Source: Defluviitaleaceae bacterium | GTDB lineage: Bacteria; Bacillota; Clostridia; Lachnospirales; WQUN01 | Direction: 5' to 3' | DNA length: 32,144 bases | Assembly (NCBI GenBank): GCA_009788055.1 | Contig: WQSG01000034.1 | Location: forward strand, 1 to 32,144 | Shown here: in pieces, positions 9,125-17,000 of the stretch | How the letters are laid out: the number at the start of each line of letters is the position of its first letter | Numbering within the stretch: position 1 is the first letter of the stretch | The notes under the pieces: generated by a model | What the model was told of the DNA's origin: nothing | Database searches by the model: none | What the model saw: only the letters and a program-made list of their open reading frames with translations | Program-made: the position numbers and the translations under genes

Positions 9125-9268
9125 ATGTTACGCAAAAAACGATTGATGGGGTTAATTTTTTTCTTCGTGGGTGTGGGAATGGTGATACAGTACATGATGC
9201 CGGGCTGGGGATTTTTGCTTGCCGCGGCGTTAATTATCATGGGGTTTTGGAATGTTTTTGTACGGTGA
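9125..9268 (+). CDS. Small membrane protein (47 aa), unknown
   Basis: A 47-residue ORF with ATG at 9125 and a GAGGGG ribosome site about 8-12 bases upstream. A basic N-terminus (MLRKKR) is followed by two hydrophobic segments (about 8-24 and 29-43) separated by a PGWG turn, which suggests a two-helix membrane hairpin. It sits alone between the GAPDH gene and the glycosidase. I recognise no family. The AT-rich remainder of the 9005-9346 gap holds only promoter-like sequence. Confidence 0.55.
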   Translation: MLRKKRLMGLIFFFVGVGMVIQYMMPGWGFLLAAALIIMGFWNVFVR

Positions 9269-9289
9269 ATTTTTCTTAAGAATTTTTCT

Positions 9290-9318
9290 TTTACTTTTCG
9301 TGCGAAACAATGTACACT
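9290..9318 (+). promoter_or_regulatory. Candidate promoter of the cellulosomal gene pair
   Basis: TTTACT (9290-9295), a 17-base spacer, then TACACT (9313-9318). Each box matches consensus at four of six positions. A palindromic TGTACACTGTACA overlaps the -10 and could be an operator. Confidence 0.3.
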
Positions 9319-9346
9319 GTACAAAAGAATAGCGGGGGGTTTTTCC

Positions 9347-12300
9347 ATGAAGAGAAGGACTATTGCGTGGCTTATTATTTTTGTGATGGTGTTGCCACTT
9401 TTTCCGGCGTTTTCGGTGGTTGCCGCAGAGGGTTCTGCGGGGCGTGACCCGCGCCGGATTTTTATTTGCGAAAACGGGCGGTATTTCATGGTTGGGGACA
9501 ACCAAAGGATTTGGATAAACGGTGTAAATACGCCGTGGAACCAATGGAACGATTTTGCAGGCAATAATTTTGACGATGCAAACCATGCGTGGTGGGATGG
9601 TCACTTTGCCACTTTGCGGGCGAATGGGGTAAATTCTACGCGGGTGTGGATAATGTGTTCAAACCATACAGGTGATGCCAATAATTATGGGTACGAGCCT
9701 TTTATGGATATAAGCGCGGCAGGCATGATAAGCAATGTCAGACAGCGGCACTGGGAAAATCTTGAACGGTTCTTCGCGCTGGCATATCAGCACGAAATTT
9801 ACATTATGGCAACGCTGATATCCTTTGACCATTTTCGCCCCAACGCGTGGCATCATGCCGCGCCGCAACCGCAAAGATGGCGCGAGATGTTACGCTCTAC
9901 GGCAACCATTAATTCCTTTGTGAATAACTATACAATCCCGTTTGTAGAGCGTTTTGGCGATAATCCGTTTTTGTGGAGCATTGACATAATAAACGAACCT
10001 GAATGGGTTACTTCGGCAGATTACGCCCAGTATGGCGGCGTTGTTACTTGGGCGCAGATGGGGAATTTTATTGCGCGTAACGCCGCCGCAATACGTAGCC
10101 GCAGTGATGTTCTTGTTACGGTTGGCATGGCGTATGCCGACAACAATTCCGATTTCCACGCCGCCAACAGGATTGCAGATTCATACCTGCGCGGCATTTA
10201 CAATAACCCCTATGCCATCATGGACTTCTGGTCGCCGCATTATTACGACTGGGTTGGGCAGTGGTTTGGGCATCCGTTTACGAGAAGCCCCTTTGGCGAC
10301 CCAAACAGCGGTGCGGGTTGGGGCTTGTGTCCGTCAAAGCCCGCGATAATCGGTGAAACAGGCGCGGATGGTACGGTTGGCTGGAGCGCGACACGCTCTG
10401 CGGCAACAAACTGGGAATTTGCACGAACAAACGAAACTTTCACCCTTGTAGACGATTTTAGAAACGCATACGACAATGGCTGGCAAGGCGTTATGGGCTG
10501 GACTTCAAACGGCGTAGACGGTTACGGTACGCCGATAGGACCGAACCCAACGGGTGCGCTTATGCTTGGGGAAGTTGCGGCGGCTACAAACTATATGCAC
10601 AACCGCATTCCGCATTTGGTTTTCCCCAATGTGTCTAACTTGCCGATTCCCACGCCAACGCCCGGGCCGTCTCCCACGCCCGCGCCGCCGCGTGTGATTT
10701 ACGATATGCTTACGGACGCGAACTGGGGCAGTATTCTTTCGGGTACGGCTCACCCGATAATGCGCGGCTCAAACACCGCAGGCACTGCAACCACCGTTAG
10801 CACCCCTGCGCGTGAATTTAGGGTAGTAGGAAGAACAGGCAGTTCACAAGGGCTGCGGATACGGGCGGGTGCGCTTTTGAGCGCACTTGCTACCGATGCA
10901 ATAGGTGTGCAAATTGAATATACAGGACGTTTGAGCGTTTCGGGTTTTTCGCAGATTAGGCTGGAGGGCGTTGCCGCCCCTAATGCGTGGACTTCCGCAA
11001 CTTCGGGCGCGAACAACGCGTTCTCTCACACCCTTACACTTACACGGGCGCAGTTGCAAACAACCGCCGCTACAGGAAACGGCGATATCACACTTGGCGC
11101 AACACCAAACGGTGCAGACCTTACAATCACAGGCATTCGCATCACCGAAATTTTGGAGGAAGACCCTTACGAACCTTATGTACCAACACCTACGCCAACA
11201 CCAACCCCCACGCCTACCCCAACCCCGCCGCCGAACGGTATTTCTGCGGCAGAGTTTGTTGCGTCCATAGGGGCGGGCTGGAACTTGGGCAACGCATTTG
11301 ACGCGCACGGCGGGTTTCACCGCGCTACAGATACGCTGGAAGGCGGGTTTTATTGGCTGGGCGGCGGTTTGTACCGCAACACAGATATCCGCGATTTGGA
11401 AACGGCTTGGCTTGGCGGGCGGGCAAATTTAACCACCCAAGAGCTTATCCAAACCGTTCATGACGCGGGCTTTACCGCGATACGCATACCCGTGACTTGG
11501 TACAAAGCGACAGATTTTTATGCCACCAACCCCACATTTGCCATCCGTGCGGATTGGATGGCGCGTGTGCGCGAAGTTGTGCAGTGGGCATACGACCTTG
11601 ATATGCACGTTCTTCTTAACACACACCACGAAAACGGGCTTATCGGCCTGTATCACCTTACAGACAACATAGTGGAACGCGATATAGAAATTTTATCTGC
11701 CTTTTGGACGCAGATTGCAAACGAATTTGAAGATTTTAGCGACCGTTTAATGTTCGCAGGGCTTAACGAGCCACGCGGGCGGGTAAACGAATGGGGCGGC
11801 GGTGTGCCGGAATCTCACCGTAACCTAAACCGTCTTAATCAAGCGTTTGTGGATACCGTGCGTGAAACGGGCGGCAACAATGCAAACCGCTTCTTGCTTG
11901 TGCCGACCCATGCGGCAAGCGGCAACGCTACCGCGCTAAACGGTTTTGCACTACCCACCGATACAGCCCACGACAGGCTTATTATGGCGGTGCATACGTA
12001 TTCGCCGTTCTCGTGGGCGCACGACGGTAACGGCGTGTACAATGCGGCGGGGTTAAACCTGATGATAGAAGACCTTGACCGCGTTGCCGCAAGGGCGGCG
12101 GCATTGGGCGTTCCCGTAATTCTCAGCGAGTGGGGCAGTGTGTGCAACGGTGCGGTAGGCAATCGCGCACAGCGTGTTCAACACGCATATGACTACACCA
12201 CCCTTGCCCGTGAGCGCGGAATGGCTACGTTTTGGTGGGACAATAACAATTCCGGGCCGGGTAGCCCGGGCGGCCATGCATTTGGGCTGTTTAACAGAAA

Positions 12301-13969
12301 CACCCGCGAGGTCACATTCCCCGATATCGTGGACGCAATTCTTCGCGGCTCTCAAACCGCACCCCCTGCGCCGCAAACTTTAGCGCAAGCGGCACAAGCG
12401 GTACGTGACGCGCTGGATGCCATGACTGCAACAAACGCCACGTCTGCCGCAGAAATTTTGGCCGTTGCAAACGGCGCGATACGCAATAATTCAATACAGC
12501 ACGGGTGGTTGGTTCAGCCGAACATCACCGCCGCCACGGCAGATACCCCCGGTCAAATTACGGGTACAATTCGCCTTTCGCTGGACGGCGTAAATGAAGA
12601 TATCACCTTCACTTTGCCCATACCGCCTTTGCATTCCGTAGCGGGGCGTGTTCTGCGCTACGAATACGGCGCGAACTGGGGCAGTATGCTTATTCTTCAC
12701 GACTTCACAAATACAGACTACACCATTTCCTTTAACTTGCTCAGTTTTGCAGAACCCAACCCCGCCGCGTACAGAGCCGAAGTAGGCATAGAACCGGGCG
12801 GCGGCACGGGCTTCTGGTTTGCCGCGCCGCGCCGTGTTGGTTACTGGCAGGCGTTTGAATTTACCTTCTCGGGCGCGATTGCCAACGACGCAATCCGTTT
12901 GGTGCTGGAACACCCCCGCCCCACAGGCGAAGCAAAATATCTCGACAACATCATAATAAGAAACGCGGTGGGCAATGTGGTTCTGAACTTGAATTTCGCC
13001 ACTGCGTCTGTGGAAAATGTAACCTTCCATTTCATAGATGGCTACGGAAACCCCGCGCAAGCAACCGTGCCGGGCGTTGTTTCCGGAAATACTACCCTGC
13101 GCGGCGCGGATTGGGACGCCTCCGCATGGAGCATAGTAGACGCACCAAACGCACCGTTCTACGGCACTGCACCTCCCCCACCGCCACCGCCTCCTCCTCC
13201 GAATTGCGCGGTGTGTGACCAAGACCCGTGCGTGTGTTGCGTGTTTTGTAGCACTCACCCATGCACTTGCCTACCGCTTCCTTGCAGTGTGTGTTCGCAA
13301 AACCCATGCATATGCTGTACGGTTTGCAACGCTCACCCTTGCACTTGCCCACCGCTTCCTTGTTCGGTGTGTTCGCAAAGCCCATGCGTGTGCTGTCCCG
13401 TTTTCGGCGGTGTTCCCTGCCAATGCGCACTGTGTACTACTTGCGACTTTTGTACACAGCACGGTTGCACTTGCGCGGGATGTAATAACAACTGCGAATT
13501 AATCGTTTACCTTCGCCCCAATGGCGGCACGTTTTTCCTTGCTTCCGATATCCCTTACGTCCGATACACGCTCCCGCGTAATTTATCTGTGACGCCTATC
13601 GAAGTCCTTACAATGTCCCGTCCCGCCCATAGTTTTGTGGGCTGGTACAATACCTCCGCATCCACGGGTGGAACGCGTTTCCATGCCGATACCCCAATCA
13701 CGCAAAACACAAACCTGTATGCACGGTGGGTGCAAAACGGCGCGGGCTTCACACTTGGCGACGCAAACAGCGATACCCGCACCACCAGCGCAGACGCAAC
13801 GCACATTGCACGGCTGATAACGGCGCAAGGCAATATCACGCTTAACGCAAACTCCCCCGCGAATCTTCGCGCCGCCGACATGAACAATGACGGCTATATA
13901 ACACCCGAAGACATTGTTCTTCTTGCTCGCTGGCTGGTTGGGCATAACGTGCAAATTCCGCAACGGTAA
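9347..13969 (+). CDS. Dockerin-bearing glycoside hydrolase with two GH5-like catalytic domains
   Basis: A 1540-residue secreted enzyme with a signal peptide ending near 27. Catalytic domain 1 (about 32-425) is a clan-A (beta/alpha)8 glycosidase with acid/base Glu217 in INEPEW and nucleophile Glu337 in IIGETG, possibly mannanase-like. After a Pro/Thr linker comes a beta-rich module (about 449-605) and a (PT)n linker (612-630). Catalytic domain 2 (about 632-1003) is a GH5 endoglucanase-type domain: GWNLGNAFD, acid/base Glu808 in GLNEPR, nucleophile Glu928 in ILSEWG. Two unassigned modules follow, then a polyproline run (about 1275-1284), a Cys-rich repeat region (1287-1383), an InlB-type repeat (about 1385-1465) and a type I dockerin (about 1468-1540). 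It should dock onto a scaffoldin and act on plant-wall glucans or mannans. No cohesin protein is in the window. Exact substrates are inferred. Confidence 0.92.
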   Translation: MKRRTIAWLIIFVMVLPLFPAFSVVAAEGSAGRDPRRIFICENGRYFMVGDNQRIWINGVNTPWNQWNDFAGNNFDDANHAWWDGHFATLRANGVNSTRVWIMCSNHTGDANNYGYEPFMDISAAGMISNVRQRHWENLERFFALAYQHEIYIMATLISFDHFRPNAWHHAAPQPQRWREMLRSTATINSFVNNYTIPFVERFGDNPFLWSIDIINEPEWVTSADYAQYGGVVTWAQMGNFIARNAAAIRSRSDVLVTVGMAYADNNSDFHAANRIADSYLRGIYNNPYAIMDFWSPHYYDWVGQWFGHPFTRSPFGDPNSGAGWGLCPSKPAIIGETGADGTVGWSATRSAATNWEFARTNETFTLVDDFRNAYDNGWQGVMGWTSNGVDGYGTPIGPNPTGALMLGEVAAATNYMHNRIPHLVFPNVSNLPIPTPTPGPSPTPAPPRVIYDMLTDANWGSILSGTAHPIMRGSNTAGTATTVSTPAREFRVVGRTGSSQGLRIRAGALLSALATDAIGVQIEYTGRLSVSGFSQIRLEGVAAPNAWTSATSGANNAFSHTLTLTRAQLQTTAATGNGDITLGATPNGADLTITGIRITEILEEDPYEPYVPTPTPTPTPTPTPTPPPNGISAAEFVASIGAGWNLGNAFDAHGGFHRATDTLEGGFYWLGGGLYRNTDIRDLETAWLGGRANLTTQELIQTVHDAGFTAIRIPVTWYKATDFYATNPTFAIRADWMARVREVVQWAYDLDMHVLLNTHHENGLIGLYHLTDNIVERDIEILSAFWTQIANEFEDFSDRLMFAGLNEPRGRVNEWGGGVPESHRNLNRLNQAFVDTVRETGGNNANRFLLVPTHAASGNATALNGFALPTDTAHDRLIMAVHTYSPFSWAHDGNGVYNAAGLNLMIEDLDRVAARAAALGVPVILSEWGSVCNGAVGNRAQRVQHAYDYTTLARERGMATFWWDNNNSGPGSPGGHAFGLFNRNTREVTFPDIVDAILRGSQTAPPAPQTLAQAAQAVRDALDAMTATNATSAAEILAVANGAIRNNSIQHGWLVQPNITAATADTPGQITGTIRLSLDGVNEDITFTLPIPPLHSVAGRVLRYEYGANWGSMLILHDFTNTDYTISFNLLSFAEPNPAAYRAEVGIEPGGGTGFWFAAPRRVGYWQAFEFTFSGAIANDAIRLVLEHPRPTGEAKYLDNIIIRNAVGNVVLNLNFATASVENVTFHFIDGYGNPAQATVPGVVSGNTTLRGADWDASAWSIVDAPNAPFYGTAPPPPPPPPPPNCAVCDQDPCVCCVFCSTHPCTCLPLPCSVCSQNPCICCTVCNAHPCTCPPLPCSVCSQSPCVCCPVFGGVPCQCALCTTCDFCTQHGCTCAGCNNNCELIVYLRPNGGTFFLASDIPYVRYTLPRNLSVTPIEVLTMSRPAHSFVGWYNTSASTGGTRFHADTPITQNTNLYARWVQNGAGFTLGDANSDTRTTSADATHIARLITAQGNITLNANSPANLRAADMNNDGYITPEDIVLLARWLVGHNVQIPQR
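13205..13435 (+). repeat. 78-bp tandem repeat encoding a Cys-rich segment
   Basis: Units start at 13205, 13283 and 13361, exactly 78 bp (26 residues) apart, and the third is cut short. Each unit reads about CxVCxQxPCxCC then CxxHPCTCxPLP. With the diverged tail to 13495 the segment holds 30 cysteines in 97 residues. It lies between a polyproline linker and the InlB-type repeat of the glycosidase. Confidence 0.9.
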
Positions 13970-14002
13970 AAAAATTCTAAATTTCTAACGAGGTGAATTA
14001 AA

Positions 14003-17000
14003 ATGAAAAAATTTACGTGTTTACTACTTGCGCTCTTGATGCTTACCGCTCACATGATGCCTGTTGCGGCAATCGGATACGAAGGAAATAACGAGATGCA
14101 AGTCTTCTTCCCCGATATGGATTTTGATTGGGACGAAGAAGTTACGCCCCTTGGCATTGCCCTGCCGGACTGGGACTGTGACGACCTGCCTGTTTCGCTG
14201 TTTACCGCTTTCCCCGAGACATGGAATTTGGAACGCCGACAACAAACCCCCGTGCGCGACCAAGGCCGCGTGAGTTTGTGCTGGGCGTTTGCAGCCGTAA
14301 GCGCGATGGAAGCATCCACGTACAGATACTTGGGTACGCCGATATTTTTCTCTATCCAGCACATGACGCACGCGCTAAGTAATGCGGGAGGAAATTATCG
14401 CGGATTTAGCCGCTCGCCAAGTGCGGGCGGGAATGTTGACATGGTAGCAGCATATTTAATGCGCGGAACGATTCACGGCGCGGTTAGCGAAGCCGCCGAC
14501 AGAATCCCCAACGCGCCGCGCAGTATGCCGTCACGCCCCGTTGCGCAAACGCGGGCTATTTTGCCGTCGTATTTTATCCCCGGGATTTATCAAATCACGC
14601 ATTCCAGCATAGCACCCGCCGTGCGGCAAGATTTGATAAAGCAAGCCATTATGGATTTCGGCTCTGTAACCGCATCATTCCCCGCGCCGCAAGGGTCGGC
14701 GTTTAACGCAACACACAGCACTTTAAACGGCGGCGGAAGTGGCGCGCACTTAGTAACAATTGTAGGTTGGGATGATAATTTCCCGCGCACCCTCTTTAAC
14801 CGCAGACCGTCACAAGACGGCGCGTGGCTTATGAAAAATACTTGGGGTTGCTGGTGGGGCGATGATGGATATTTTTGGGTATCTTTCGAGCATCATATCG
14901 CAACACGAGACAACTTTGCATTCGCACCTGCGCGGGCATTCCCCACAGGGATAAATTTATATGAAGCAGGCGGAGCGGGCGTGTGGGGCTGGCTGACTCC
15001 CGTAACGTATCTTGCAAATGTGTTCACCGCCAATGACCCTACCGAAATTTTAACGGGGCTGAGAGTCTTTTTTAACCGCCCCAACGAATCTGTGCGAATC
15101 TATTTTATACCCGATTACTTGGGCACGGGCGACCTTCACGATATCACTTCCGGAAATGTACCGCCGATATTTGCATACGCCCCCGAAAGGGCGGGCTTTC
15201 ACACAATCCCCATACCATACGAGCTTCAGCGGGAAGTAGGGGAAAGGTTTGCCTTAGCAGTTCATTTCCCAAGCGGCACGCCTCCAATCGAAAGAGGTTC
15301 GCGTGTACCATCCTATATTTTTTCCCACGGAACATGGCGACGCAGTTCATGGGCAGCCGGAATAAAAGCCGAAACACGGATAGGCGATTCATTGTACTAC
15401 CGCATATCTGTGTACCCGTCAATCTTATCGTTTACGGAAACGGATTTTGTAAACACTCATCCCGTACCGCAAACTATTACCGTCACAAACACAGGAAGCA
15501 GAGAGATTACACTGGAACAGCCTACATCTTCAAACTATGTAATAAGCGGGTTTTCGCAGGAAAGTTTGCTGCCCGGCGAATACGCCACATTCACCATTGC
15601 GCCACGGCAAAACCTTGCCGTTGGCACATTCAACGAGGATATAATCGTGCGCGGCAACAATGGCGCGCAGGCAGGTATTTTATTGCGCTACACCAAAGAA
15701 TTGGGCGTAGTTTCATTTGGGGAACTTGAACTGGGTGAAATCCCCGAAAAGCAAACCGTTTATGTAACCAATACCGGGGACGACACAATCACGCTAAATC
15801 AGCCAACCTCAACTGTTTTTGTTGTCGGCGACCTGTGCCGCACAGAACTTGCCCCCGGCGAAACCGCAACATTTACCCTGTTACCGCTTGAAACCCTTGC
15901 AACAGGCTTGCACACCCAAACCATTAACATTACTTGGGACGGCGGCGCGGCGGCAATTACAGCAACCGTGCGGGTGGAATTTTTTGAACTGGCGGTTGTA
16001 GATATAGTGCCGCTGTACCCCCTTGCGGTAGGCTTCAATAATAACATGAGCATAGGGGTGCGTCGGCCGTTTACCATAATCAATAATAGTTCCGAACCTG
16101 TTGTGTTCCCCAATCTGTCGGGGAGAAATTCACAAAACGGGCTTTTTACGTGGGATCCGCTTGGTACCATCCGCTGGCCGTTTACATTGCAACCGGGCGC
16201 AACATTAACGCTTAACTATCGCCCGCGTGTAGGGCTTGCAGTAGGAACGCACACGGATACTTTCACATTTGATGCAACCGGCGGCAGAAGTGTTACCGTT
16301 GAAGTTTCCGCTACCATTGAGCCAACGGTAAGGCGCGAGGTAGAATTTATAGGGCTTCAGCACTTTGGTACACGCAGAGAGGGCGACCCCGTCCCCCCTG
16401 CGCAAACCATTATCATGCGAAACAACAGCAACTTTGACGCAACAGCTACCCTTATGGAGCGTTGGGTAGGCGGCGGCGGACACCCTATGCGATATTTTAC
16501 GGCAACGCCCACCGCTACAGTCCCACGCAACAATGGCGGGAATACCATTTACGCAGGGGGGGCCAATAACTTCCCCATTAACGTACAACCACGACCAAAT
16601 TTGCCCCCCGGTATATATCAAGAAACGTTCACGGTAAATCATCTTTCCGGCAGCACACTAACCCCCATGGGCAGTTTTACCGCGGAGTTTGTAGTAACAG
16701 ACGATGCCGTTCACGAAATCCGCGCAACGCGGCTAAACCCCTTCGCGCTTATGGTAGAGGACGAAACACCGCCGCCCGCACAAACCGTAACCGTCGCAAA
16801 CATCGGTAACGAACCCGTTACGCTTACACAGCCCGTATCCGACTATTTTGAAATTGGCGAGTTAAATACAACCAATTTGCCAATGGGCGGCACGGCAACA
16901 TTTACCGTGCGCCCCCGCGATACCCTAACCTTTGGCGAACACACCGAAGCAATTGCAATACTTGGCAGTGACGGAACAGCAACAGAAGTAACCGCAACCG

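Noticed and set aside
12491-13258. 255-residue minus-strand ORF inside the glycosidase gene
   Set aside because: It is antisense to conserved modules with no start context or family match.
13205-13435. CRISPR-like array from the 78-bp tandem repeats
   Set aside because: The repeats are contiguous, in frame and protein-coding, with no unique spacers and no cas genes.
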